Below are positions 46,481 to 58,465 of a stretch of DNA of 64,000 nucleotides, in pieces (position 1 is the first letter of the stretch; every line of letters begins with the position of its first letter). Source of the DNA: Cephalopachus bancanus (taxonomy: Eukaryota; Chordata; Mammalia; Primates; Tarsiidae); NCBI GenBank assembly GCA_027257055.1, contig JAPVLO010000115.1, forward strand, positions 3,224,001 through 3,288,000. The letters are read 5' to 3'. The position numbers and the translations under genes are program-made. The notes under the pieces were generated by a model. It had not been told where the DNA came from, searched no databases, and was given only the letters and a program-made list of their open reading frames with translations.

Positions 46481-48369
46481 ACCTATCAGATAAGGACTCC
46501 CACAGCCCCTATCCCATTTCTAGGAGGTGGGACAATTCCAAGGTTCTAATTCTCAACAACCTAATTACGTAGTTTTCTAGAAAATGTCTTCTACAGACAC
46601 AGCAAGCTACAACCTACCTAAATAAGACGTCAGAGCCCCACACAGTAAGCCTCTGAGAAGTGGAGTTCAATCGTGTAGAGGACGCGTCTCTTCTCCATCT
46701 GGTTACTCCCTCCCACAGCTGCTCAGGGGTTCTGCTTTTGGTTGCTAAGCCCTACTGTGCACCAGACTTCTGCTGGGTCCTAAGGACCCAGAAAGGACAG
46801 ATGAGGCCCAGCACACACCACGCACTCAATAAGCATTTGTGGAAGGAATGTGAGCTGCCTTGGTATGGATTCCTAAAATGCGCAGAGAACTCAATCTTCA
46901 AATATCCCTTGATTGCATAAAAAGAAAGAAAACCAGCCTCCACTGCAGAGACATCTCTTGAGCTCTGCTACCCACTGGCCTGCCAAGCGTCTCTCCAGGG
47001 AGAAGACCCTGGCATCCAAGGAAAATGACCAACTGGTCCCCAGCCCTCCATCGGCAGGTCGGAGGCAGGCCTCTGGGCCTCTGTGCAGGACAGAGGGGCT
47101 GCAGCAGCCCTGCCTCCCTTAGGGGTGAGGACAGGGAGGCCTGACCCTCTGGGCATGTCAAGCACAGTGGGTTGGGGGCAATGACTTGTGCCTGTGCAGT
47201 TCTACACAAAGGGAGACTTAATGATTAATCAGGGCAGCAGGGTAAATATTTAGAAAGAGAAGCCGCTCCTTGGAGGGCCAGTCTTTGTTTTCTTGTTCCA
47301 ACTGAAAGGGCCTGGTCTAATGGGAAGCGGGGGCTCTGTTACAATGGGATGGAGAACAGTGAGTGAGTGAGTGTCGCCAGAACAACGCTGTGGCCTACAT
47401 GATGGAGGAAGCCGGCAGCATGTGGAGAGCTGGTCAACACCACCAGAGTGAGCGGCCTCTGCCAGGATCCTCTAGTACACCGCCAGGGCTCCTTGGCACA
47501 TGGTGCTTTAAGCCCTGGCTTCAGCTCTCAGGGCTAAGGATTGCGCCCAGGACGATGTCCACACATCTCTCTCTCTAAAAGCAAACATCCCCAAGGCTCG
47601 AGAGGATAGAGAGTCTGCTCTCCTCTCCTCGGTGAAGCCATCCCTATGGAGTCTTTCCAGGACCCTCTCCCCGCAGCTGCTAGCAACTCTGGTTGGTTAC
47701 ATTCCTTCCATTCCTGACTCTTCACCTGAAGATGTCCAGGACCTGGTTCTTAGAGGGAAAACCTTTTAAGCTGTAAGAGTAAGAGCCATTGGGGTCTCTT
47801 CAGGGACATAAAGGGGGGTTTTTGTTGTTGTTGTTGTTTTTCAGAAATAAGGGGAATAACGGATTAAGTTCCACCTGTCTGCAGTAGTTGGAAAGGCGGA
47901 GCAGTGCTTGCTGGGGCCTGCTAGGACCTCTGTCCTGGCAGATGCCAATGTTAATGGCCACAGCTGGCCCACTGCTAGCAGAAGCCAGTCTAACTCACAA
48001 AAAGGAAACAGATTCCAAATCTTGAAGCCTAAATCAGCCAGAGCTAGTCATTTTTTGAAATAGGCTTCATTTTATAAAAACCTGACCGTGATTCACCAGC
48101 AAGAAATGGGGCACTGGTGAGGCCTTCCCTGCCTTTCTGGTCTCCTAGTAGAGGTCCTAGCCAGAGAGAACCATGCCTGAGTGTCAAACAGCTTATGGAA
48201 AAGATAAATAAACACGCAGCAGAATACACTACAGCCTTGGGCTATCTCATCTCTCACATGAACCCTGGTTTTGTTTCTGCTGGCTCTCCACAGAAGCTGT
48301 CGATTCTGATTTGTTAAATTTTCGTAAGAGCCATGCTCTGCTCCCACAAGACAACACCAAAATTGGGAA
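46481..48369. other. Intergenic, unassigned
   Basis: No gene. A (GTT)n tract lies at about 47820-47840; the stretch 47215-47300 is AT-rich and repeat-free with GATTAATCAGG. Nothing decisive. Confidence 0.35.
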
Positions 48370-48656
48370 ACTGGCCAGGTACAGTGGCTCATATCTGTAA
48401 TCCCAGTACTTTGGGAGGCTGAGGTAGGAGGATTGCTTGAGATCAGGAGTTCAAGACCAGCCTGGCAACAGACCTAGTCTCTAGAAAAAAAAATTAGTTG
48501 GCCAGGGTGGCATGTGCCTATAGTCTCAGCTACTCAGGAGGCTGAAGCAGGAGGATTGCTTGAGCCCAGGAGTTTGAGACTGCAGTGAGCTATGATCAAG
48601 CCACTACACATTACAGCCTGTGCAACAGAGTGAGGCTCTGTCTCAAAAAAAAAGTG
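48370..48656 (+). repeat. Alu, full-length
   Basis: GGCCAGGTACAGTGGCTCAT to GAGTGAGGCTCTGTCTCAAA with an A-tail. Confidence 0.9.
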
Positions 48657-50029
48657 AGGAAACTAACATTCTAGCATTCATGGACCACCCCCACCCCACC
48701 TGCCATTTAATGTTTGTTCAGTGCAGAGCTAGAAGTCTGCCCAAGACTGCCCAAACCAGTCCTAGCTCCACTTCTGGGAAACTGCACTTCTTGGCACTCT
48801 GGAACAACCAACCTACTGACCCTCCAGTTCACACTGAGAGTCAGTGCCCATTCTGCCTGGGGACATGGACATTTGTCCAATGTGGGGACAGTCAGCATCC
48901 ATTCATCTCTCAAAACAACACCTCAGTTTACTTGGGGACCATTGCCATTAGCCAGCTAGATACAATCTAGGTTAAATGATAAATCCAGGCATCCGTGTTC
49001 CATTCCTGGTGACAAGGGGCCATCCATCCACACAGCCAGGCCAGCAGGTATGTAAGACCAGTCAATGCTCTCTCTGTAGACTTTGAGCCCTTAGCAAGTA
49101 GCAAAGCAGAGTGTGCACTGCCTAGATTGCTCCTGAGGCCGTCTCCTGTCACTCCAGACCCCAGACCACCACGACAAGGGATAGGAATTGGCTTTGGCAG
49201 ATGTGCTTACCTGTCCCCCAACGTCAGGGGCACAAAGGACATCCAATCGTCCCCTTCTGAAGTGGGCTGGAATGTGAAATGGGAAGCCAGATGTTGGGTG
49301 AAATGAGGACACTGGTTGAAAGCATTAGGGGACATGTCTCATTTAGAAGGCAGCTGCTGTGGCAGGGGGAGTTGAAGTCACCCATTTGTGCTGACACTCA
49401 TGTGAAAAACCAGACCACAAAGGCACCAGTGGCGGCCCAGCATGAAAAATACCAAAATCCAAATGCCATCTGTGATGGCCCTAGGTGTCTTTCAAACAAC
49501 AGTCACATCACTGTAGCTCAGTCTGTCTCCTCAAAGGGCTAACAGTTCTACCAGACACAGTGTTTCCTGAACACCTACTTCACGCCTTGCATCTCCAGCC
49601 CTACCCTCAGGATTCGAGGTTCATCAACCACATAACATCTCCAGGTGAGGGTGTACGGGTGTACACACTGCAGTGGCAGAGGGGAACTTGGGGTGATGGT
49701 GAAGCTTTGGGTAGGGAATTCAGCCAAGGAAGGTAGATACACATTCCAATCTGGGTTTCCTCTGACCTTTACAGCCTTCTGAAGTGGACTCATAGCCCCC
49801 GCCCCCAACACCCCTTTGAGGGTCTAGGTTCTCCTCTCAGCCCCAGGCATTCTTGGAGGCAGAGGGCACTTCCCAGTGCCTTCCTTCGGTGGTTCCCCTA
49901 GGTTGCCTCCCTGACAGGTTAGGAAATTGACTCATTAGGATTTCATCCATCTTTTCACTGGCCCCCTCCCCCTCTCTTCTCCCCCCACTCCCTACCCCAG
50001 CCCACTAAGTCAACACTGCCCTTCTGTCT
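48657..50029. other. Intergenic, unassigned
   Basis: No gene or confident repeat between the Alu at 48370 and the CpG-rich domain. Confidence 0.35.
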
Positions 50030-50460
50030 GGCCCACTCACGAAGAGGATGCCTGCCCACGGGGCCAAGGGACCCAGAGGCCCGTGGCCGCCGGCACGCTC
50101 ATCTGCAGCGCTCCAGGACCTGGGTGGGCGGTGGACAGCCAAGCAGCCCCCGCCTAGACGCAGAAGGGGCGGGAGGCCCAGCTCCCGACCTGTCAATCAC
50201 TGCCGGCCCGCAGCTGCGCTCTCCACCGCTCCAGCGTACCGCTCCTCTGCAGGAGATAAACATCGAGAAATCCAATCCAGCGCAGCTTCAGAGATAAACA
50301 GATGTGCGGCCGCCATCGGTCAGGAGATAACGCCCCTTCTCCACCCCACGCGCCCGCCTGGTCTGCACCTGCCCGCGGCGGCAGGGACGCGCCTCTTGGG
50401 AGGCACGCTGCGTCCCCCCAGGCTGGAGAAATGGTCCCCAGCCCCGCGGGTGGGGGTGGG
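50030..50460. promoter_or_regulatory. CpG-rich island with three GATA-type motifs
   Basis: CpG density rises sharply at about 50030 after ordinary sequence. It contains GAGATAA three times on the same strand (AGATAA at 50254, 50292, 50325), the middle one followed at once by the E-box CAGATG (50299-50304). No protein family is recognisable in any frame. A cis-regulatory element is the likely reading; factor binding is inferred. Confidence 0.5.
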
Positions 50461-50484
50461 GTTAGAGAAGAAAGAAGTTGTGTG

Positions 50485-50590
50485 TATAACAAACTCCATG
50501 GAGCCTGGGCTTTGGAATCAACTGCCAAGTTTCGAATCCTGGCTCTGCCACTGTTCGGCAAATGACAGCAACTTTGAGCCTGGATGTGAA
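50485..50590 (+). repeat. MIR SINE fragment in a CpG-rich domain
   Basis: ATGGAGCCTGGGCTTTGGAATC, CGAATCCTGGCTCTGCCACTG and CAAATGACAGCAACTTTGAGCC, between the two islands of the 50-53 kb domain. Confidence 0.75.
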
Positions 50591-51479
50591 AGATTGGGGA
50601 TAACCTAGCACCACCCCACTGGGCTCTTGGGGTGGGGGAGAGCTCTGTGGCCGCACACAAAACTCCAACCGGCATAGAGGGAGCGGCGGGGTTCGTGCCT
50701 GGAGGTGGGATCTACTGCTTCTCGCCGTGCCAAGGCCTGTGCTGGGCAGAGCCCCGAAAAAGGCAGCCCGGGGCCAACAGCACATAATGACGAGTGAACG
50801 TGATGCCATAATGGGGAAAGCGGAGGCTGGCAGCAGAGAGAGCTGCAGGGCTTGGGGGGAGCCCGCAAGGGAAGGCTTCTCCTTCCCTGGCACCCCAGAC
50901 TCAAATCACCGCTGGGCGCTTGGGAAACGTCCCTGCCCAGAGCTCCATACAACTTATGCATTTATTCCACAGCTCCTACCCTCGAGGTAAAATCAGAACC
51001 GCCTGCATCTCATACACCTCGGAAATGTCTCCTAAATCTAAGCATTCATTCCCCCGTTCCCTGTCCTTCCTGAGGTGATCTTTTCTTCCCTACCCTCAGT
51101 CTAAGTCGATTCTCGCTTAAGTAAGACGGGTTGGTAGATCTCTGGGGCGATATTTAATGTAGCTTGATTTCTGCCCCCTGAAACTACTAGACCAAAAGTG
51201 GGGTGAGGACACCCCGCCCCCTCCAGGGGCTTTAGCAAATGTGGGTGGTATGGGAGAAGGTCTCACAGAGCGGAAAGGAGGGCGAAAGTGGAAGGGACCA
51301 TTCCGGGCTCTCAGCTCTGGTGTCGGCCGGGCTCTGCCGCCAGTGCACCTACAGCACATGATGGGTTCGACACTGGACAGAAGGGCCGGGCCCTGAACTG
51401 GAGGTGGCGACCGCTTGGCCACAGTTGGGGACCAGGGGACTCAGTCTGCGCCTACGATGGCATCTTTTGCTGGAGTTTC

Positions 51480-53420
51480 TGCCTCCGCCGGTCTGGGGTC
51501 TAGAGGTCCGTCGCGTCGCCGTCGCCGTCGTCCGCAGGGGCAGGAAACTCCGAGCCTCCGGGGTGGGAGTCCCACTTGAGTATGAGGCACGTTAAGCAAC
51601 GCACCGGCAGGCCTCAGGCTTCCATTTTGGCGAGCTTGGATGGAAATGCCTGGCTCTACGCTTGGCGGCTGCCCACGCTCGCCGAGGGCCGTCGAAAGCC
51701 AGAATCAGCGTGCCCGAGGGGCCAGCTGGACGCACGCCCGCGCTCACCCCGGCGCTGGGCTCGCCCAGGGTGCGGCGACGCCGTCGTGCGTAGTAGTTAA
51801 AAGCTTATTCCCTCCGAGGACTGTGATCCCACAGTGTTCCCGCTGGGTCCAAGCCGCTCTTTCATGCTACTGCGCATCGCGATTTAGCTCGGCCTTTGTG
51901 GGCCGGAGAGTATCCGCCGCCTGGGCGGGCGCGCGCATTCCCGTGGCACCAGCTTCGCGGCGCCGCGGTCCTCGCTTGGCCCAAGGCGCGGCGTCCCTCC
52001 CGCCGCTGCCCCTTCCTGCCTGTGTTCCGCGCGCGGCAGCTGGGGTCAGTGGCACAGACCGCTGAACCAGAGCAGCCCTCAGCCCTCAGCCCCCGCTCCA
52101 AAGGCCCTCGCTTCCTCCGCCCCCTTCCAGCCAGAGTGAAAAATGCGTGCGGACCGTCCTTTTACCTCGACGTGGGGGCAACTGGACTGAGTTTAAAGGG
52201 CTATTGAGGCCGGGAGAGGCCGTCCCCCTTTCTCTGAATAGCTTTGTGGAATCTTTGCAGAGACATTTGCATCTGTTTGCGCTCGGGGAAACGGGCCCTA
52301 AGGCTCGGCAGCGAGAAAGCCCGAGGATTGTTTTGTGTCCACCTCCCGCTCCGCTCCGCGCCGGCCGATTCTGCGCGGCGCTTCTCGGGCGCAGCGCGGA
52401 GGCACGCACGGTTCAAAGACTGGGCGCCCGCGCTCTCGGTCCACTTTTAAACAATTGCCGTTAACAATGCAATTTTAAGCATAAAATCGTCTAACTAGAT
52501 TAAATCCACATGACATTAAAAAAAACAGGGGGTGGGGGGCAGCCCGCGTCGGCAGAGGAGTGCGGACGCCTAACAGGATAGAAAGTGTGAAATGCATGCA
52601 GAGGTGGAACGGCCGGCAGGTGCCCGGCCTCGCTCCGGCCCGGCCAGGGCTGAGCCCTCGCCTCCCCGCAGCCCCGACGCCCGCCGAGAGGAAGGGGCTC
52701 CCAGGGGAGCAGGCGCGCCAGGCCAGGCGCCCTTCTCGGGCGACGCTGGGAGGGGTGGCGTGTGCCCGCAGTTGCGTCCCGGCTCCTCAAGACCCTCCAC
52801 CTGCGGGCGCGGCGATCCGGGGCCCGCCGCGGAGTCCTGCCTTCCGCCAGTGCGAGGGGCGCAGGGCAGGGCTGGGGACGCCGGCACGCCCTCTCCGCTC
52901 GCGAGACTGGGCAGGCAGGCTCTTGAATGCAATCGAAATCAAAGTCGGGGCTTAGAAAGCCCCATTGCTATGGCAGCGGAGTTCCCTGAAAGCGACAAAG
53001 CCCGGAGCGCCCCTCCCTCCCTCCCCCGGCCCTGCCCTCCTCTCCCCTCCCCCCTTGCACGGCCCGTAGCCTCGCTCCGAGCGCGCTCGGACGGGTTAAT
53101 CACTGTAAAAACAAAGAGATGAAAGGCTCTCCAATTGGAGAGCCCTCGGCAGCCTCCTCCCCGGCCTGGGGGAGGGGAGGCGACCGCTAGGGCCGCGCTT
53201 CCCCAGTGAGCCCGCGGGGAAGGGCTCCGGCCCTCGACCGAGTGCGAGTCCCGTCCCGGCATCCCTAGGCGGCGACGCCCACACAATCTGGCGCCTCCCG
53301 GAGGGCCTGAGGAGGCTGGCGGACTGGGACTGGCCGGCTCCCACCCAACCCCACCCACAACCGCAACCCCGCAAAAAACTACGCGCAAAGCCCCAGGCTT
53401 TTTCCCCCAGTGCCTAAGGA
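51480..53420. promoter_or_regulatory. Large CpG island with embedded AT-rich motif blocks
   Basis: Nearly 2 kb of CpG-dense DNA about 40 kb downstream of NEUROG1. Open frames of up to about 175 codons occur on both strands but resemble no family and are mutually overlapping GC-driven artefacts. Two AT-rich blocks interrupt it: 52445-52520, with AACAAT at 52450 and 52463, and about 53090-53150, with TTAATCA, ACAAAG and a 20-bp palindrome. This is the signature of a developmental promoter or enhancer. An uncharacterised noncoding transcript could start here. Confidence 0.6.
53085..53150. promoter_or_regulatory. Motif block with a 20-bp perfect palindrome
   Basis: GGCTCTCCAATTGGAGAGCC (53125-53144) equals its own reverse complement and centres on CCAATTGG, so it offers CCAAT on both strands. 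Upstream within 40 bases lie TTAATCA (homeodomain-like) and AACAAAG (SOX/TCF-like). No repeat family was recognised here. A protein-binding element is the likely role. Confidence 0.5.
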
Positions 53421-53474
53421 AATGTTTGCGACTTAAGAAACAATTACTGGCTCTAAAAACAAGCAAGATCCAGC

Positions 53475-53620
53475 AAAGTTGAAATTAATAAGCTTTAAAG
53501 CTGTACTGCCACACTGTTAATTAGTCAAGCGTAAACATCCACTAGCTCCTCTAGCTCTATATAGGTTTAATGTGGGCTCTGGAGGCATTTTCGTGTTTAG
53601 TATGAGGCTGGTGGTGTTCC
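53475..53620. promoter_or_regulatory. AT-rich motif-dense block flanking the CpG island
   Basis: Sharp change from CpG island to AT-rich DNA holding a 12-bp palindrome AGCTTTAAAGCT (53491-53502), the homeodomain site TTAATTAG (53517-53524), the forkhead-type GTAAACA (53531-53537) and a TATA-like CTATATAGG (53557-53565). No repeat is recognisable. It resembles a conserved developmental enhancer, or a core promoter at the island edge. Confidence 0.45.
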
Positions 53621-55169
53621 AGAAGATTTCTTAAAGGTTTAAAAGGTTTCTTGTGACCTCTAACTGGGATTCAGGGCCATGGAGTCTAAAGCTGATGGGT
53701 GCCCGTTTATTCTGTGACTGGGCCTTTGGGTTTCTGGCTCTGCCTGGCACCGCATCCCACCACGTCCTCTCAGGCAGACTAAGAGGGTCCTTAGTCACTG
53801 TTTTCTCCAGCCCCCTAAAGGGACTAAAGTGTCGCTGGAGACCTTGAGGTGGGAAGCAGAGCAGGGACTTGTGGGTCACTCAGAATTGTCAAGGGCCAGG
53901 CCAGGAAGGGTCTGTGGTCTCTGGCTCATGCTACTTTCCAATATCTGCCCTCGGAAGATGGGGCAGTGGGAGAGGTGGGCTTCCCAGAGATTGTGCCGGA
54001 GGTCTGAGGCTCTTGAAGTGAGGAGACTGTGCTGGCTGCAGAACTCTGCCTCTAGGGACAGGTTTCAGTAATTCACAAAGCTAATGGGAGATTTTTTTTT
54101 CTTTTAACCTGTAGGCTCAGGACTATCCCAGTGCCCAGTATTGCCTAAGCCGACTGTCATCCATCCCCTCCCTCTCATCAAACACACGCAAACACCACCC
54201 AACGCCAACTCACTTCCTTACAACTGCTGACTTAAGGTCTAGAGCCCTCAGATATGCCCATGAGCAAGAATAATAGTAAGAAAAATAATTTCCCCTTTCT
54301 AGGCCTCAGTATCTTCATAATGATAACAAGAGATTCCTGAAAAGCTCAGTGGGTACTGAATAGAGGGGAGAAGTGAGCAGGAAATCCCCAGCCCTGGCCT
54401 GGGTGATGCTAGTCTAGTCGGATGTCCCTGGAGCTCAAGATGGCGGAGGTTAGCCCTGGCATCACTTCATTTCACAGTTGGGACCTAGGCAGAGGGCTCG
54501 TCTAAGGTCACCCAGGGTGAGACAGTTCCGCCATCCCCAGCCCTTGAACACAACCACTGGGCAGCTCTGACCTATTTGTCCTCTCTATCCTGGCAGCACC
54601 ACCTTTACTGGGATCCCCAGCCTGTTCTAGGGGAGCCCTGGGGAAAGGCCCCCAATGATAGAAACGCCCAGAAGGGAAGTATCTCTCTTGGTGAGCTTTG
54701 CTCGCAGCAGTCTGACCCTCCTCCCTTCAATGAGGTAGCGGTTTCTCCTCTCTTCCCATTTGCCTCTCAGGGGACTGCCATCTGTTCCTGATTGCCACAT
54801 CCAACCCTGCTGGGACAGAGAACAGTGTGAACCCCACCCCCACCCACTCAGTCTCAAAAGCCCAGATCAGGGAGGCTGCTCAACCCACCCATTGGATGTA
54901 CTTTCTGTGGTTTGTGCACTGGGCCTTACCTGGTCCTACGACCCTCTCTGTGTCCTGGCTGGATACACAGCCAGGAGCCAGACCATCAGAGCTGCAGCTC
55001 CTCCTGCCTTTAAAATCTCCCATTTTCACATCTCTTCAATTCTTTTTCCTGGTGACAGGCATTCCTTCGGTCTCTCCATCCTTCTCTGCTGAAGACGGTG
55101 GGCATAGCCTTCTACCCTTGTGGAGCACCAGGCCAAGGTCAGGGCGAGTCCTGAATCTAAATCTAAGGC
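53621..55169. other. Intergenic, unassigned
   Basis: No gene. A weak forward MIR trace occurs at about 54290-54360 (CTAGGCCTCAGTATCTTCAT). Confidence 0.35.
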
Positions 55170-55325
55170 TGTGAATCTAAGAGTTGGCTCAAACCCAACT
55201 GGTAGAATGGGGACAACAGCAGTCCCCCTCCGCGGAGCTGTTGACAGGATCAAATGCCACCAAAAGGGTAAACAGTTGGCACTTACAGTAGAGTAACCAC
55301 TCCACAAATGTCACTATCAGGACTT
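55170..55325 (+). repeat. MIR SINE fragment
   Basis: AACTGGTAGAATGGGGACAAC, GCGGAGCTGTTGACAGGATCAAATG and CAGTTGGCACTTACAGTAGAG follow the 3' half of MIR. Confidence 0.65.
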
Positions 55326-55414
55326 TCATCCCCCAGGGCTGGAAAATGGTAGCAGAGACTTTTCCAAGGACTTTGAATAGCATACTCATTCAATGTCCTG
55401 TTCCCTCTTCTTGT

Positions 55415-55610
55415 TATTTGTATAGCACTTGTTATTTCCTAAGTACCCCTCATGCTGCAGACGCTATGCTAAATGCTTTCACGTGCCTACTCAGGGATGC
55501 TTTGTTATCCAGTGTACAGATGGAGAACCCACAGAGAAGTTAAGTAACCTGTCACATTTCACAGCCCAAAGTGAAGCCTGGGATTAATCCTCATTCCCCC
55601 TGACTCCAGA
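55415..55610 (-). repeat. MIR SINE
   Basis: TATAGCACTTGTTATTTCCT, GTGTACAGATGGAGAACCCACAGAGAAGTTAAGTAACC (55512-55550) and GAAGCCTGGGATTAATCC. Confidence 0.75.
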
Positions 55611-57829
55611 GCTGTATTAGGAAGGCTCAACAGGTCCTCGGCCATTCCTGTGTTAACATCTGGTGTCCTTTCCTCAAACCAGCTACCTTTCTCTCACCCA
55701 CCAAGATGAAATAGGGCGATCCTGGAGGAGTCCGTGGCCTTGACCCAAGCACCCTGGAGAGGTGGTCTGAGTACTCCTCTGAGTGGGGACTGAGAGAGTC
55801 CTGGAGGGTGAAAGGGCAACCTGTGTAATTTATCTTCCTCAATTTCCTTTTCCACCAGGTCATGCTTATCCAGGCCATGGCCTTAGTGAGACTTTATGCA
55901 GCTGTCCACAAATCTCAGTGTGTCCATTCTGCATGAAGCCCCACCTCTGAGCTGCACAGATGGCAGGTACTGGGATGCCACCATTCTGCTGGTGCACCTT
56001 GGCTTGGAGCTTCCCCCTGACTGGTCAGAGGCAAACAGGTAGATGGGTATCCCACCAATTCCCACTGGAGGGAATGTCACCATGTGCCCAGGACAAATTA
56101 GTCCCTCGAACTTTGATCAGGCTTGATGTATCAGGTTCCTATGAATGAAAGTCATTTGATCACAGCACCTCTCAGGAAGGGGAAAAGAAGGTGGGTAAAT
56201 GGGAAGGAGCAGAGGCTCAGCTTGGGGCTTACCTCCCTCTATTTTTCCCATCACAGACAAGCAGGGGCTGCTCTGATCACCAAATCCCCAGGAAAAAGAT
56301 GTTATAACTCCCTCAGGAATTCTGACTGGGGCCAAATATTTTCTTCCCTTTTACCTGTCTTGTCTGACTTAACTTTCTCTCCCTACTTGAAAGCAGAAAT
56401 ATACCCAAAGGCTCTAATCGATCAAGTCAATGAAAGATCTGCCATTAATTGTCAACCAGTCCAGTTCAGGCTCCTTACTGGGAAGACAGGAAAATGGAAG
56501 CCACAGGAGATGGTGACTCGCACAAAATCAGAACCAGGAATTAATAAGAAACTAAGGGATGGACCTTTCATACCAGGAGGATGATATTTCTTTAGTACAG
56601 TCATGAACCACAGAAAGGCAACAACAGACCTTGTTTGATGATGGTGGTGGTCCCGTAGGGTAATAATGGAGCATATCTAGAAATCTGATAGATTGACATT
56701 GCAGATTAAGTAGGGAAGTGATCGATAGTCAGGAATGGGGCTGGGACATTTGGTTTTCCATATGAACTAAATATATAAATAAAAATGTATATACCATCTA
56801 GGTTTGTGTAAGTGTAGCACAGGACTCATTTCTCAAGATATATCCCTTTCATTAAGTGGCATATAAGTGTAAGTAGATGAATATTCCCTGCAGGCCTACC
56901 TGTGCTTTACGTTTCAGGGAAACACCTGTGACATACTTGTCTCAGGACTGATGGGTGACCCTCTGGGGTGAAGGCTTAACCCCTCTTAACATTTGACCTC
57001 CGGCCATCAGTCCCCTCTTGGCCCTACTTCTTCTCTGGGCTAAGTGAGTACAAATCCAGCATCAGACTGCCCAGAGGCCACCTGGTTTGGTGGGGGAGGA
57101 CAGAGGCCAAGAGGCCCAGCAGGCACAGAGCCTCTTTAAGCCAATCAGTCCTGCCCCAGTAAAGGGAAGCCCAGAGGGAGCGAGGTGGTCACCCTGGGTA
57201 GGACAGTTGCAGGAGGGATGAGCTGGGCTGGGCCCAGGCTCCATAAGAGCCCTCTGTCCACATTCCCCAGATCAAAGCCCATGGCTGAGATGTGCAAAAT
57301 GCTCCCGGGACTAGGGAAAAATGCAGCTGGCTTTGAAAACCCCACAGCCTATTCCAGACCAGGCTCCTCTAGGAGAGGCTAAGGCCAGGCACGCAAGCTC
57401 AAGAGAGAAGGGAACTTTCAGCCTACTCAAAAGAATAAACAGCTTTCAAGTGCTCTCTGGAGCACCTATTTTAATGTGAACTCTTGTTATGCTAATGAGA
57501 GATCCTTCTCCGCATTATAGCACATCTCCAGGAGACCTCCTTGTCACAACTGTGTGTCCTCATGCCTCTGTGTGTGAGTGTGTACAAGAATCAAACAGGG
57601 CTCCAGAAAACAGAGGGCGTGGGCTTCTGGCCTCCCTAGTACACCCCATTCACAATCGTCTGCATTAGAAATGACCAGGAAGTACTTTTCGCCAACATCT
57701 CACTCATTTAGAAGCTTCAAGGAAACTGCGTCTTTCAGAAGCACCACAGAGAATCTGGCAGCCAGTCAGGCAAAAAATGTCCCCACTGCACAAGAGATGT
57801 CACCTACCTGTGTGGGGACCTCAGTAGAT
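55611..57829. other. Intergenic, unassigned
   Basis: No gene or confident repeat. Open frames up to about 150 codons resemble no family. Confidence 0.35.
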
Positions 57830-58010
57830 CAAAGCATGAGCTCCCAAGTCAGACAATCCTGGTTCCTGTCTAGACTCTTTCTATATATATTCTAGGCAAG
57901 ATATCTTACCTTGCCCTGAGATGCCATTTCCTCATTTGTCAAAGGGTGAGGATTCTGAAGGCCAGGAGCTATGGAAAGCACTTGGCACAGGGCCTGGGCC
58001 ATTGCGAAGT
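57830..58010 (+). repeat. MIR SINE
   Basis: GCTCCCAAGTCAGACAATCC, GATGCCATTTCCTCATTTGTC, AAGCACTTGGCACAGGGCCTGG. Confidence 0.75.
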
Positions 58011-58269
58011 ATATTCTCTAGAGGGTTGTAATTCTCTGGACCCTGGCTCAGTACTCAGCACACACAGGACAGGCAAGCTTGGGATGTAGGCTTTGGAAGG
58101 GAGGAGGCTGGCTGTTGGTCAACATGGATAAGTGGCCAAGTATGCTCCATAGATTTCCTTTCTTGGAAAAGTTAAACTGGAATTTCTCATCTAAACAAGG
58201 GGCTGATAGGGAAAACTTCCTAGATAGCCTGAGCATGCAGGGCAGAGATCTCAATTCCCTCTGAACCAG

Positions 58270-58465
58270 GCAGGGCTCAATACCTTATCACAGATGTCTT
58301 TTGATCAGTGACTTGGCCTGTCCATGTCTGTCTCCTTATCTGTAAAATGGGTATAATAATAATACCTTCCTCTGTCATAAGGTTTTTAAACACATTAAGG
58401 GAGCTTATCCCAATGATAGGTACCACAGTGTAGGCTCACTAAATGTTATCTATCACCATTGTGAT
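58270..58465 (+). repeat. MIR SINE
   Basis: CTCCTTATCTGTAAAATGGGTATAATAATAATACC (58330-58364) and GGCTCACTAAATGTTATCTATC: clear forward MIR core and end. Confidence 0.85.

Noticed and set aside
50048..50608. 186-codon forward open frame in the CpG domain
   Set aside because: It crosses a MIR fragment at 50485-50590 and owes its length to GC content.
52592..53122. Overlapping 120-176-codon frames on both strands in the large CpG island
   Set aside because: Mutually overlapping, Arg/Ala/Pro-rich, without motifs; the region is better explained as regulatory.
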